This document shows positions 11,433-22,279 of a stretch of DNA of 64,000 bases, in pieces. Every line of letters begins with the position of its first letter. The stretch's first letter is position 1. Where the stretch lies: assembly GCA_014529385.2 (NCBI GenBank), contig CM043957.1, positions 65,485,003 to 65,549,002 on the forward strand. Direction: 5' to 3'. Origin of the DNA: Adiantum capillus-veneris (Eukaryota > Streptophyta > Polypodiopsida > Polypodiales > Pteridaceae). The position numbers and the translations under genes are program-made. Below the pieces are notes generated by a model. It did no database searches, was not told where the DNA came from, and saw nothing but the letters and a program-made list of their open reading frames with translations.

Positions 11433-13180
11433 GGAGTGTGTGTGGAGTGATGGGGTGGGTTCCCGCGCCACGAAGTGAGAAAGCGAATTTGTCGGCCAAT
11501 GGGAGAGAAAACAAGAAGAAGAGTATTTTAATGTCAAAGGACACTATCATACTGTAAAGATCTATTCGACGGGAAGAGTTCATGCGCCGAAAGGCAAGGT
11601 GCGAAAAGACAGGCATCGAAGCTCGAGGATTGTTTTTTTTATTATTTTATTTTCAAACGTCCAAAAATGCCAAAATTATGCCGAAAATCATCCGAGAACA
11701 CAAAAAATCATCCAAAAATCCTAGAAATTGTCAAAAAAATCCAAAAAAACTCTCAAAATTTCCAAAAGTCTCTAAAAACCATCCACAATCACAATCAAAC
11801 ACTTTCGACACGGATAAGCACACCAAAAATAGCAGTTTTTACCAAAAATACCAAATTCAACAAAATCATCAACCCGATCCCCGGAAATAGCAAACGCTCA
11901 AAATTTGGCGAACGAAAGCCCAGATGCACCCGAAATCAAGCTGTAAATACACACACAAGACAATTTGTAAAGATCACACGATATCATTTTTTACGGAATT
12001 AAGTAAAAGTTAATGAAAAAATTTAGTAAAAACTTATCCGAAAAATACGCAAAAAATTTCTAAAAATTCTCCACACATAGGAGATTAGTGCAGCCAAATA
12101 AAATCACAAAAAGCACACCAATTCAATTGCCAAATAATTTCATCAATAAAATACAAACTACGCAATAAAATTGACAAAATTAGCGGTAAAATTAGGTCAA
12201 AATTTGACGCATTTTGGAGTGTGTAAATCCCTGTTTTGAGCTCAAAAACGCATCAATTAACGATTACGCACATCAAACATGCAATCAAGAATTGAATTAA
12301 TCATACACATAAGCACTTTTTAGGCACACACACACGCACACTAATAATTGGCAGTTTTTACCAATCTTTAGGTGCGCACACAAAAGGGTTAATCTTGTAG
12401 AGATTGCAATGTGATTTCAAAAATCTCTAGTTGGGCATGACCACAACACAAATCAATCATCACAATTGAAAAATCATTAAGCACACATTGTTTTTTAGGT
12501 GCACAATCAAGAGCAAAATAGTGCACACACACCTAAAATTGGGCATACACACACTCAATTACAATGCACACACACTTGAGTTTAGTGCACACACACTTGC
12601 AATTGACCATTCAAGCATGCAATTTGATCAATTAGGCACACAATTAGCAACGCACATTCACCAATTAGCAGTTGAACTTGTCAATTTCATACACCACCAG
12701 TTCTGGAAAATTTCGGCATTACGACGGCATGAAAATGAACAATTCAAAAATTCTCATAGCATCATAGCATCAACATTGCATTGCAATTAACATAGCATCA
12801 ACATGGCATTGACATTACATTGCATCATCTTGGAATCTCTACACAATTCTACACATGTTTAGATTCTAAGGAGGTTGAGAATACCACCTTCATTACCTTA
12901 CCAATGAAGATCGATTGACGGTTGAAAGCTCCAATCCTTAGTAGCAAATTAATGTGTAAGTTAGCAAAAATTAGGGAAACTAACAAGGGGTTAGTGTGAA
13001 ATTAGAGTGTGTAAACACACCATCGGCAAGATACGGTGACAAATCAAAGGAATAATGAACACATTGCTTCATGCATACACATCCAAAATCCACAAAACCA
13101 TAAACACACAAGTAAAATTAGTAGTGAAATTAGTGAGGAAACACATTCGATTATGCCACAATTACACTAGCGTAGGCCGT
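11431..13180. other. A-rich then AC-rich non-coding stretch
   Basis: 11,620-12,100 is A-rich with CCAAAA words; 12,100-13,180 is rich in CACACA and CAATT words. Frames of about 100 residues at 11,582-12,002 and 12,488 are composition artefacts. If the LTR ending at 13,203 belongs to an element running leftward, this would be its long leader. Confidence 0.5.
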
Positions 13181-13182
13181 TG

Positions 13183-13200
13183 TCCGTGGCAACGATGCCA
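13183..13200 (-). promoter_or_regulatory. Athila/Tat-type primer binding site
   Basis: The minus strand reads CAACA-TT-TGGCATCGTTGCCACGGA. The common plant Athila/Tat site is TGGCGCCGTTGCCGGGGA. The copy here differs mainly where C-to-T or G-to-A changes would act on the original, as expected of an old methylated copy. The position (CA, two bases, TGG) is correct. Confidence 0.6.
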
Positions 13201-13202
13201 AA

Positions 13203-14200
13203 TGTTGGGGGTTCCATCGTTGCATGGCTCCAATGACCAACAAAATTATCAATCCAGAGGGATGAGCTACCCGGCTAGGTAATGGAAACACTCACATGAT
13301 TAGTGAGCTAATCATGGCAACACGAATGGTGACTCTACGAGGTGAGCTTCTCGGCCTATGGAGGAGCTAAGCCACAATGATGGGCAATCTCCACATCCAC
13401 TTCCCTTCACGTCCAATCAACCCAATCACACACATTAATGATTGTAAGATGCACACAACACTAATCCTATCATGCAACACACTAATCGCAAGCACACACA
13501 CATAGATCTATCGAGCACCACAGTCCAACTGAACCTACATGCACACACAAGCAAGACAGGGCAATCACACAAGATTAGAGAGGGATTAACCACTAATTAG
13601 TTACGATCTAGCTAACACACTAACCGCAAGCACACACACATAGATCTATCGAGCACCACAGTCCAATTGAACCTACATGCACACACAAGCAAGACAGGGC
13701 AATCACACAAGATTAGAGAGGGATTAACCACTAATTAGTTACGATCTAGCTAATCAAAGCATCATAGGCAATCACAAGAAGCATGAGAGAGGCATAGTGA
13801 AAGAGAATTAAGTATTGATTAGTGTTAATCAAGTCACATGATCAAGGAGAAGCTCAAGGATTCCATAGTCACACACCTTAAGAGCTCTCACCAGAAGCTG
13901 CTCTCTACAAATGAGCTTGAGAACCCTCATTTCTTTTACACACTACCTTATATACCTAGGGTAAAAATATGCAATGTCCGGGCACCCAAGGCCTTTAGGG
14001 CTCCACCATTTACTGAATTTGCAACCTAAGCACACTAACTGACATGTTCTTTACATCTTGGAACTCCCATTGAGCCCGTAACACATTAAAATAGTACATG
14101 GCTTGAAATAAATCAGGAATTTACAATACATGACCATTTTGGGAAAATGTGGAAAATGTGTAACTCCAATCTTTACTACTTTTTCTTGTTGATCTTCGAT
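13203..14200 (-). repeat. LTR of a minus-strand Athila/Tat-type element
   Basis: The inner edge is the CA at 13204-13203. A TATA-like TATATAAGG lies near 13,957-13,949 on the minus strand, preceded by CCCTAGG, giving a promoter about 750 bp from the LTR end. The outer edge is a guess, placed where the older gag/protease relic resumes at about 14,220. The region contains a 138-bp tandem duplication. Confidence 0.45.
13481..13756. repeat. 138-bp tandem duplication
   Basis: 13,481-13,618 and 13,619-13,756 are near-identical (I count very few differences, e.g. CTAATCGCA versus CTAACCGCA). Both are AC-rich and contain the AGATCTATCGAGCACCACAG motif. The duplication lies within the presumed LTR, downstream of its TATA box. 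Confidence 0.9.
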
Positions 14201-14223
14201 GTGCATTTGTACGTCTCCAATCT

Positions 14224-15890
14224 TTAGCAACTTTTGTTAACTGAGGTTGACTGAGTTAACAGAATCCATGAAACTCCCAAGATGATTGATTCATTAAGAT
14301 TTATGCCTGCCATTACATGAAACTGATGTAGGCATTGGTTGCCATCCATGTTGATTGAGACCTTATCTTGTCCTAGGCTGACCATGTTTGTAGCTCTGAG
14401 CTCAATTTTGTTTGGTGCCATTATTTCATTTGGCAATGTTAAGTATGTCTCCATTGTATTTGCAACCACCGTTGTATCCAATTGTGCTTCATTCCCCAAT
14501 TTAGTTGATTCACCCATTTTGTTTTCTTGCTGTGAAAATTTCATCCTCATTTTTAGGTATCAACATGACTTGTTCAAGGATGTTCATTACTTTTGACTGC
14601 ATCAGAGCTTGAGCTGTCTTTATGAGCCATCAACACTTTTCCAACCATTTTGTTTCAACTTTTGGATGTGGATAGGTCAACCATATTTGTTCTAGTGTTC
14701 GGTTGCTTTTCCATCTCACTTTGTAGGCTTTCATCATGGCATATAAGTGCTCATTTCCTTTTTCTACTATGATTGAATCGCTTGATACGGTTTTTGATTT
14801 TTTTGCTCCCCTTGGTTTTTCCTTTGCTTCCGTGCTCCCCTTTGAGCTATGCCCTCGTTTGATGTAGTTCTATCTCTAAGGACGTCTTTTCTTGGAGCCT
14901 TTTTTCCTTCATTTTGTCTCTTTTTTCTTTCCATGATTTTTGTTGAGTCCTTACTGTTAAGCTTTCAAACTAAGTTTGTTCTGTAAGTTTTGGCCCGTCC
15001 ACTTCTTGCGTGTTTTCTTCTACTTCCTGAGCTTGAGCTCTAGTCACCACTTTGACGGGCACTATCGTAGATCATCTTGAGCAAGGTAAAACCCCAATGA
15101 CATGACAATCGCTTTTCCCTTGTTCTTCGTACAATGCTAATCAAGTGTTCTTTCTCACAACCCTCATAAAATCCAAATATTTTTGTTCTCTTAGCCTTGT
15201 TTGGACAAACTCATGCCCAATGATTACCTCCACATTCGTAGCATGGTCCTTTCGATTGAGCATCTTGTAGTGTCCCCATTGGCTGTTTTGTCCTAGGAGG
15301 ATACCCTCCACATTTGTAATTCTGGTTTGCTATGACCATGAGCATGTTTTTATCCATCATGTACTAGTTTCTTGCTCTTTGATCCACATATGAATGTTCA
15401 ATAGCCTCATCAATGCTTGCATAAAAAAGAGCAGTCCTTAGTGGTATACGCTACTCCCTACGGCTCTCTCTTTGACAGGCACTATCGAAGATTCACTTGA
15501 GCAAGGTAAAACCCCAACGACATTCACAGTCGCTTTTCCCTTGTTCTTCACACAATGTTGGATCAAGTGTTCTTTCCCACAACCCTCATAAATTCCAAAT
15601 ATTTTTGTTCTCTCATCCTTGTTTGGAAAAACTCATGCCCAATAACTACCTCCACATTCATAGCATGCTCCTTCCGGTTGAGAAGCTCGTATGCCCCCAT
15701 TGGTTGTCTTGTCTTAGAAGAATACCCTTTATGTTTGTAATTTTTGTTTGCTATGAACATGAGCATGTTTTTATCCATCATGTACTAGTTTCTTGCTATT
15801 TGAGCCACATATGAATGTTCAATAGCCTCATCAATGCTTGCCTAAAAAGGACAGCCCTTAGTGGTATACGCTACTCCCTACAGCTCATGA
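14224..15890 (-). pseudogene. Decayed gag/protease relic with duplicated zinc knuckle region
   Basis: Reading the minus strand from 15,890, the sequence encodes gag-tail-like protein with a nucleocapsid knuckle of the form CYECGGNHWAxVCPN near 15,250-15,200 (one in-frame TGA inside it). Further on, 14,550-14,224 encodes a stretch ending FHVMAGINLNESIILGVSWI, similar to the C-terminal half of a retropepsin (ESIILG.SWI). The catalytic Asp motif was not found. The relic is interrupted on the left by the LTR region at about 14.2 kb and abutted on the right by the plus-strand element at 15,910. Confidence 0.5.
15051..15890. repeat. 420-bp tandem duplication
   Basis: 15,051-15,470 and 15,471-15,890 share an exact 420-bp period; for example the words ACTATCG and CTACTCCCTA recur 420 bp apart. 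Identity looks close to 90%. The unit spans the zinc-knuckle region of the gag relic. Confidence 0.9.
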
Positions 15891-15909
15891 GTGGTTCTAC
15901 CGACTACGT

Positions 15910-17265
15910 TGTCAGGAGTTTTTTGGAGCAAGGGATTGCACATATGTACATACACATGCATGGTGCATCGAATAAAGGATTTCCCATTTTCCAGAGCTAG
16001 GTGGTTACGTGGGGCCCATATGTGTACAGGTAGGACAGGATGTACATAGTGCATCGTTTTTCACTATCACCAGTACCAGTGTGTTTTTTCTATAATAATG
16101 AGGAGTTGATAGCGCGTAAAACTTCTCGAGGAAGCTATCCGTGGGCCGATGACATGAGGTAAGCAAGTGCCTCAGATGGCATATAAAGGCGTCAGGAGGT
16201 CGAATGGGGTCAATATTTGCATGTGGAGAAGTAAGGGCACAACGTGGATGTTTTCTTGTGATAATTATGCAGGAAGGTCATCATGAGGACCATGTTTTGG
16301 GGTCACTTCATGTGGTGGCGGGATGCATTATTGAAAAAAGTCGAGTGCCAGGTGTGCGTATGGATGCAACAGGGTGACAATTATGCACTCCGAGGTCAGT
16401 TTTTGGCTTGTTCGGGGTCCGTTTGAGGTCAACTAAAAGGCCAAGGGTGCCCAAGTAATAAAGCTAAGTGTGGGAACTAAAAAAACAGAGAGAAGACCAG
16501 AAAAAACGTGGAGAGAAGAGGAGGAACATCCGCAACTATGTTTTTGCTCATTTTGGAGCCTGTTTTGGCCGTAAACTGTTCATCCGAGGTCGGATTTGAG
16601 CACTTTGACATTGTAGACTGGGGTTTTGGGCCGTTCCGGACGTGATGGTGCTATCCATTTTTCCAAATTCCACACTTTTTTTCTACTGTTTTGGCTGTGT
16701 AAGTTTCTCCTATGAGCGAAGCTTCTGCTCCAATTTGTGATTGTATCTGGCATATTTTACCCATATTGTGTGAGCTATTTTCCCCATTGGTGTTGGCCCA
16801 AGCTCATTTGTATCTAAACATCAGAAATTCTCCTCTTTTGAGCTAAGTTTTTTTTTTCTTGTGTGTGTGTCTCTCTGTGTGGAGTGGGCAAGTGGATAGT
16901 CTCTCTCCTCTCACTCCATCGGTGTGTTCTCTGTCTCAGCCAGGTGGGTTGTGTAAGCCGAGTGGTGCCCCATAGTGTGTGTGTGTGTGTGTGTGTGTGT
17001 GTATCATCCCAAGAGTGTGTATCGGGTCATTATAGAGGCGTTCTGTGTGTTTCCATCCCGCTCACATTCTTTTGGGCCCCCATGGAGGATCTTCTTCGAG
17101 TATCTTCTGCTTCGAGCTTCAAGCTTCGAGATTCGGGATTACAGGTTACAGGTTACAAGTTACAAGGGCAGGGACAGTAACAGGTGATTCACACAGGTAC
17201 AAGTAGCTGGAGTACAGTGATATACTGGCAGTGGAGTCACTTGCAGTTATCGTGGGTATGCATCA
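15910..17265 (+). repeat. 5' LTR (about 1,356 bp)
   Basis: It starts TGTCAGGAG, as does the 3' copy at 20,476, and ends CATCA just before TT-TGG of the primer site. TATAAAGG at 16,192-16,199 is a plausible promoter; the 3' copy has TCTAAAGG there. A (GT)n run lies at 16,976-17,002. Words of the form ACAGGTTACAGGTTACAAG near 17,140 are short internal repeats. Confidence 0.75.
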
Positions 17266-17267
17266 TT

Positions 17268-17285
17268 TGGTGCCTTTTTGAGCGC
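17268..17285 (+). promoter_or_regulatory. Primer binding site
   Basis: TGGTGCCTTTTTGAGCGC starts two bases after the LTR terminus CATCA and matches the site of the minus-strand relative (TGGTGCCCCTACTGAGGA) in its first seven bases and in TGAG. Confidence 0.65.
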
Positions 17286-17796
17286 ATTGTCTGCTGGTAT
17301 TGTATGTTACATGTGGAAACTATCATTGTACACCTTTGTGGAGCCATACTTGGTTTTATTTGGCAGTCCCAGCCATTTCTGAGACTTGGTCTGGAAGATA
17401 GTCATTTCTGAGACTTGATTATACGCGATTTTCATAAGCCTTCGTGTGAGGGTCGATAGAGTGAGGTTTTATTGAGCTGGGGATTCTCAAATGTGGAGAT
17501 CCTTTCGGTGATACAGGTAGCTGGAGCACCCTTTTTGTGACCTTGCCATAGGCTATGTACTAGTGATTCCTACTTGATGCTCGGGTTCTATTGTTTGCAG
17601 TTTATGCATACATATACAATCTATATTTTGGGTTCACACTGCTCTACTTCTGTGGAAACTTTGTCAAAATTTTTCCAAGATATGATGACTGGTTTTTTGG
17701 TCTTTTGAACCATTTATGTTGTTATGCTACTGAAAGTTTGGCAAAATCAGAGGATAAGATAGGTGTGCTTTCTTGGGAGCTGCATGGTTGACTTTA
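17286..17796 (+). other. Leader between primer site and short ORF
   Basis: About 510 bp. A 66-codon frame at 17,591-17,791 (aromatic-rich, YFCGNFVKIFPRYDDWFFG) reads up to the short ORF in another frame. I saw no match to the leader of the minus-strand relative. Confidence 0.4.
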
Positions 17797-18015
17797 ATGG
17801 ATGATCAAAATGGCCCTCAATTCATTCCTTTTCATTTAACTCAAAGAATCCATATAAATGTTCATGTGTCGAGGAAGATTTTTTTCCAGCAGCACATAGT
17901 CTTTATGTTCGGGCCAAAAAGATTAAGAGAGATCCTGGAATGTCCTTTGCCTGTTGTAATTCTGATGATTAACTATGAAAACTCATTTGATGTGCATGTG
18001 TTTGTCCTTATCTAA
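17797..18015 (+). CDS. Short ORF upstream of gag, conserved with the minus-strand element
   Basis: 72 codons from the ATG at 17,797 to TAA at 18,013-18,015, ending about 100 bp before gag. It is the homologue of the 71-codon frame at 4,194-3,979 (about 44% identity, ungapped). It is in the same frame as gag but separated from it by TAA and then TGA, TAG and TGA codons. The frame is open only a few codons upstream of the ATG (stop at 17,755-17,757). Shared motif: VxRKIFxQQxIV. Function unknown. Confidence 0.6.
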   Translation: MDDQNGPQFIPFHLTQRIHINVHVSRKIFFQQHIVFMFGPKRLREILECPLPVVILMINYENSFDVHVFVLI

Positions 18016-18117
18016 AGTTGAGCTCCATTGAAGTTTCTGGGGATTGGGTAGTGAGAAGTTTTGGGTTCTTGCACGTGTGTTCGAAGGGGTTCTCAAAGAA
18101 TTAAAACTTGGGTAGCC

Positions 18118-19140
18118 ATGGCTTTCTCTTATCCAGAATTTCATGAAAGAAGTGATGAAGATGTGGAAGACTTTCTGGAAAAGATGGAAGTTGCCTGCGT
18201 TAGCAACCAGATTCATGACCCTACGCAAATGTTACGTCTTCTCCAAATCTGTTTTAAGAGTGATGCACGAGTTTGGTCCAAAGCATTTGAAGAGGAGTTG
18301 TGTGTGGCTGATCCACCTGTAAGATTGAGTTGGGACAATCTAAGGCATGGATTGGAAGTGGAGTTTGTGAAGATAGAATATCCTGACAAAGTGTGGCAAG
18401 AAGTACAAGGTTTGGTGCAGAAGGAAGGTGAGCCAGTAGATGCGTACATACGTAAGTTCTCATTGGCATGGGAGAGGATGTGCAAGGCCTTAGCACCACA
18501 AGTACCCCCGCCTGACATGATGAAGAAGGACAGGTTCTTGGCTGGTCTCTGGGAGAATATACGTTGGAGAGTGGAGCTAAAGAAGCCTAGGACATATGAA
18601 GATGCATTGGAGGTAGCGAGGAACAAAGAGTGGAAGCTGAGGAAAATGAGCCAGTTAGGGGTGGAGTCTTTGCCCATGAGGTCTGAATTTCAGCCTATGG
18701 ATTCTTCACAAGGTCGCATGCCAGGGGTTCATCATGAACCATTGATTTCTGTTACTCCTCAAGTTATGCCAGCAGTGGTCACTACATCAGTGCAAGATGA
18801 TGGGCTACGGCAAGACATGAGGCAAGTGGTAGATTTAATAAAGAATCTCAGCCTAAACATGCTAGGTCAAGTGGGAAATAATCGAGGTCGAGGGAGGTTT
18901 GCAAATCAGCCAGGAGGTGAAGCAAGACCCAAGAATGGTGCTGGACAAAGTAATGGTAGGTTTTGGAGGCAGACGCCCACATGTTATAATCGTGGAGAGT
19001 TGGGCCACATCAGCCCGCAATGTGATAAGCCACCAAGGATGGGGGGAGCCATGTATCCATTGCCAAGACAGGTGCTAACTAGGTCAAATGATTATGGCAT
19101 CGAAATTAAGGGAGAGGAACGAACCAGTGGATTAACCTAG
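18118..19140 (+). CDS. Ty3 Gag
   Basis: An open frame of 340 residues from the ATG at 18,118 (MAFSYPEFHERSDEDVEDFL). The capsid part is the retrotransposon gag fold (WSKAFEEEL, VQKEGEPVDAYIRKFSLAWE, MMKKDRFLAGLWENIRWRV, YEDALEVARNKEWKLRKM). A Gly/Arg/Asn-rich stretch precedes a nucleocapsid knuckle near 18,982-19,023 reading CYNRGELGHISPQC; the second Cys is Arg (TGT to CGT), so zinc binding is probably lost. The frame ends at TAG 19,138-19,140 but continues in the same frame into the protease region, so this TAG is either a readthrough site or decay. Confidence 0.85.
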   Translation: MAFSYPEFHERSDEDVEDFLEKMEVACVSNQIHDPTQMLRLLQICFKSDARVWSKAFEEELCVADPPVRLSWDNLRHGLEVEFVKIEYPDKVWQEVQGLVQKEGEPVDAYIRKFSLAWERMCKALAPQVPPPDMMKKDRFLAGLWENIRWRVELKKPRTYEDALEVARNKEWKLRKMSQLGVESLPMRSEFQPMDSSQGRMPGVHHEPLISVTPQVMPAVVTTSVQDDGLRQDMRQVVDLIKNLSLNMLGQVGNNRGRGRFANQPGGEARPKNGAGQSNGRFWRQTPTCYNRGELGHISPQCDKPPRMGGAMYPLPRQVLTRSNDYGIEIKGEERTSGLT

Positions 19141-20422
19141 GAGGAAAAGGGAAAGACAAAAGTGCTAAGTGTAGTCACCTTGGAGAAGGCATCAAAGCTA
19201 GACGATACATTAGTTATGACTATTGGAAAGAGGACCACATAGGACAAGGAAGGAAGAAGTGCCCCAAGTCCTAGTAAGAAGAAGGAAAAGAGTCATGAAG
19301 GCGAGGATATCAAGGCCAAGAGGAAAAGGAGGGCTCGTCGCAAGTTTCATGTTTCAGATTTTCCACTAGGGGATGGGCAATTAAGCTATGACTTGAAGGA
19401 GGATCTCACAAGCAGGAAGGCAGATGTTACTTTCGGGCAGCTTATAGAGATGGTTCCTAAGCTAAAGCGACAGTGGAAGAGGATGGTTAATCCAATGGAG
19501 AAAGAGCTAGAGAGGGGTTCAGTAAAGGTGTTGGCAATGGATGAGCTACCAAACATTTGTCCAATAGTAGATGTGTGGCATAAAAGAAAAAATCTAGGAC
19601 AAGGTTATGTTGATGGCGGAGCCAAAATATGTGTTATAACACACTCATGCGTTGAGAAGATGGGTCTTACAGTGACTGGGGTGTCAGGCTTTTGAATCAG
19701 ATTGGCAAACCATCAGAAAGTAAAATGCTTGGGTGTTGTAAAGAAATTAGAAGTGGAGGCGTATGGTGCAAAGGAGGTGGTTGATTTTCATGTGATGCTA
19801 GTGGGGCTGGGAGCATATCCTATTATACTAGGCAGCCAGACCATGGTTACGTGCAGTAGGAGCTGTTCAAGATTGGCAACGTGGTACAATTAGCCTCTAT
19901 GGAAAGACAGGTACCAAGAAGCTATATAACATGGACACAAGGAAACTATTGAAGGAGCTTTATGAAGATGAAGATGAGTCTAGTGACGAAGACTATTCCA
20001 CAGTGACTGATGAGGACAGTGATAATACTACCAGCAATGATGAGGATGTTGAGGTTGCATTTCTTTTTATGGACAAAGGAATCCAGGAGTCTGGTTTAGT
20101 TGCATTTTCAAATGAGGTTGAAGATGAAAGTGAAGGGCCTTATGAAGTGATTGAAGGGCTGATGCAAACCAAGGTTGAATTGTCAAAGAAACAGGAATTG
20201 ATGACACAAATGATCAGTGGAGACCTCTCAGCTATGGAGAAGGAGATATATTTGCACATGCAGGTCTATGCCAAAGTAATTGATGGTTTCCTTGATGCAA
20301 AGTTGATATATAGTATTTCTATAGGTTTTCCTTGGGAACCAGGTGGAACCTTGATTGAGCTTTTCATGCAAGGAATGCCAAGTGTTTTTGTGTGGGATCC
20401 AGGTGGAATGAGCATCTACTAG
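19141..20422 (+). pseudogene. Protease and acidic linker of the plus-strand element, broken
   Basis: The gag frame continues through TAG at 19,240-19,242 to a Lys/Arg-rich stretch, FGQLIEMVPKLKRQW, and a protease with GYVDGGAKICVITHS (Asp-Gly-Gly in place of Asp-Ser/Thr-Gly) near 19,600-19,650. A TGA follows at 19,693-19,695. In the same frame VKCLGVVKKLEVEAYG and AYPIILG complete the fold. A one-base frameshift near 19,835 leads to RPWLRAVGAVQDWQRGTISL and then an Asp/Glu-rich linker (19,931-20,422). The tail SAMEKEIYLHMQVYAKVIDG matches the front of the relative's reverse transcriptase ORF, after which the enzyme is missing. Confidence 0.75.
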
Positions 20423-20460
20423 TGTTGCTGCTACTGAGCATGAATGCTCTAGCAGGCTAC

Positions 20461-20475
20461 GGGATGGGCAAATTA
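20461..20475 (+). promoter_or_regulatory. Polypurine tract
   Basis: GGGATGGGCAAATTA directly precedes the TG of the 3' LTR. This is the expected place for plus-strand priming. Confidence 0.6.
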
Positions 20476-20799
20476 TGTCAGGAGTTTTTTGGAGCAAGGG
20501 ATTTCACATATGTACATACACATGCATGGTGCATCGAATAAAGGATTTCCCATTTTCCAGAACCAGGTGGTTACGTGGGGCCCATATGTGTACAGGTAGG
20601 ACAGGATGTACATAGTGCATCGTTTTTCACTATCACCAGTACCAGTGTGTTTTTTCTATAATAATGAGGATTTGATAGCGCGTAAAAATTCTCGAGGAAG
20701 CTATCCGTGGGCCGACGACATGAGGTAAGCAGGTGCGTCAAATGGCATCTAAAGGCGTTAGAAGGTCGAATGGGGTCAATATTTGCACGTGGAGAAGTA
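20476..20799 (+). repeat. 3' LTR, truncated to its first 324 bp
   Basis: It matches 15,910-16,233 over the whole length without gaps, then similarity stops abruptly at GGAGAAGTA. About 1 kb of LTR is missing, including everything downstream of the TATA region. The join is to sequence starting TATAAACTGAAGC. Confidence 0.9.
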
Positions 20800-22279
20800 T
20801 ATAAACTGAAGCTATTATTGATTTGGGCATGGGAAAAGACCTTGAAGACAATGCAAAAATACAGTAGCATCAGCAAATGAAGTAGAGGGTAGAGAGAGAA
20901 GATTCTCAGAGTAGAAGAGATTCAGTGGATGGTGGGAATTGGGATGGCATAGCCTCAAAGTCTAGCCTGCACATACGTGCTAAGAGGGGCAGCATGGCTA
21001 TTGGAAAATTTTTTCTAGGGTTGGCTTAAGGTATAGCACAACCTATCAAAATGCATGCATACATAATACAAATCCTACCAAGATGGGACCCTCTTGAAAT
21101 TATAGGTGACAGAAGAAAGATCGGTATTGTCAAAAGAGACAAGTCTAGACAGAAGAGCCCAATATGATTAGGAACTTCTGCTTAGAGTGGTCTAGCACAT
21201 GGTTAGATTTCAAAGCTCATGGAATTTGCTGCTACCCAGACAAACGAGTTGCACTTCAAATTTCCACACCTCAATGATTCTTGATATGAATGTTTTTGGC
21301 TCAGTTGATGAGCCTTTACATCAGTATGCCATCATTAACCTTGAAATGATTGCAAGTATTAATGACTCAGCAAAGGCATGCACAGGAACAGAGGAAGGGA
21401 AGTTGGTATGTGCAAAATCCCATGATACGAGGCGAATGGTTCAGGATGAGCTCTAATCAGTGAACATGCTCTCAACCTCTCCCTGTATTGCACCCTAGCC
21501 CTGGTTCACAACGTCAACTTGTAATATCTAGTAGCAGTGAGAGAATGCCAAGGTTGGGTGCTGATCCTTCAATATCAATTTTCTTGTCTTATTTAATGTT
21601 CTTTTTTGAAACTAAACAGGTAGCCGTTTTGAGAGTTTTGTTTTTGAAGCCCTCTATGATGAGAATTGACGGTCCTTCATCTTGCAACAATTATCGCATT
21701 GGACATCTCTCAATATATTGTTTGAAGTGCAGTGAAGCTTCCTTCACTTTTTGCTTAAAGACATAGATTTGGGAAACTGTATTGTGCTTGATCCCTCCTT
21801 CAATAATTCCTCTGCAAACTATCATAGGAGTTGCTCGATGTTTGGGAAAATATCTATTGTTCAACGGCTAGAACCAAGTCAACATTGTTCCTTCTCCAAA
21901 TCCCTCATACTGAGTGGGGAAATCCAGAGCTTGTTCTGATCTTAAAAGAATTTCTTAAAGAGTGAAAATTAGCATAAGGATCCCTCAAGCCATTTTACCT
22001 CTTGGATACACACTTTTCCACTTGAGATGGTCGCATTCTTTGTGACTCAGCTACCATTCTCATATTCTAGGGTTCCCTAATACAACATCTCTCGCTTCAT
22101 ACCACTAATAGGTACTCTATGGTAGTTCAGTTAGTCGCTTTCTCCTCAGGTCGTACATCTCTCACTTTGGTCTAGGTATCTGGAGCTCTTGTAGTATGCA
22201 TAGTGTCTGGAGCCTCATTGTCGTGATGCATGATCATTGGAAACCTTCAACCTAAGGATCCCATCGATTTAGGTAAAAA
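20800..22279. other. No assignable gene
   Basis: Several frames of 60-92 codons on the plus strand (e.g. 21,199-21,456) and coding-like minus-strand stretches, none of which I recognise. Codon structure is broken. Probably retroelement-derived. Confidence 0.4.

Larger units (their letters stand above)
15910..20799 (+). mobile_element. Tat-like Ty3 element with gag and protease only, truncated 3' LTR
   Basis: The order is 5' LTR, primer site, leader, conserved short ORF, gag, protease, acidic linker, purine tract, 3' LTR. Reverse transcriptase, RNase H and integrase are absent: the acidic linker that precedes reverse transcriptase in the relative at 2,124 is followed within about 200 bp by the polypurine tract. 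The only 324 bp of 3' LTR left match the 5' LTR at 311 of 324 positions by my count (13 differences, no gaps). The element is either a non-autonomous gag-bearing form or an internal deletion. Confidence 0.85.
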
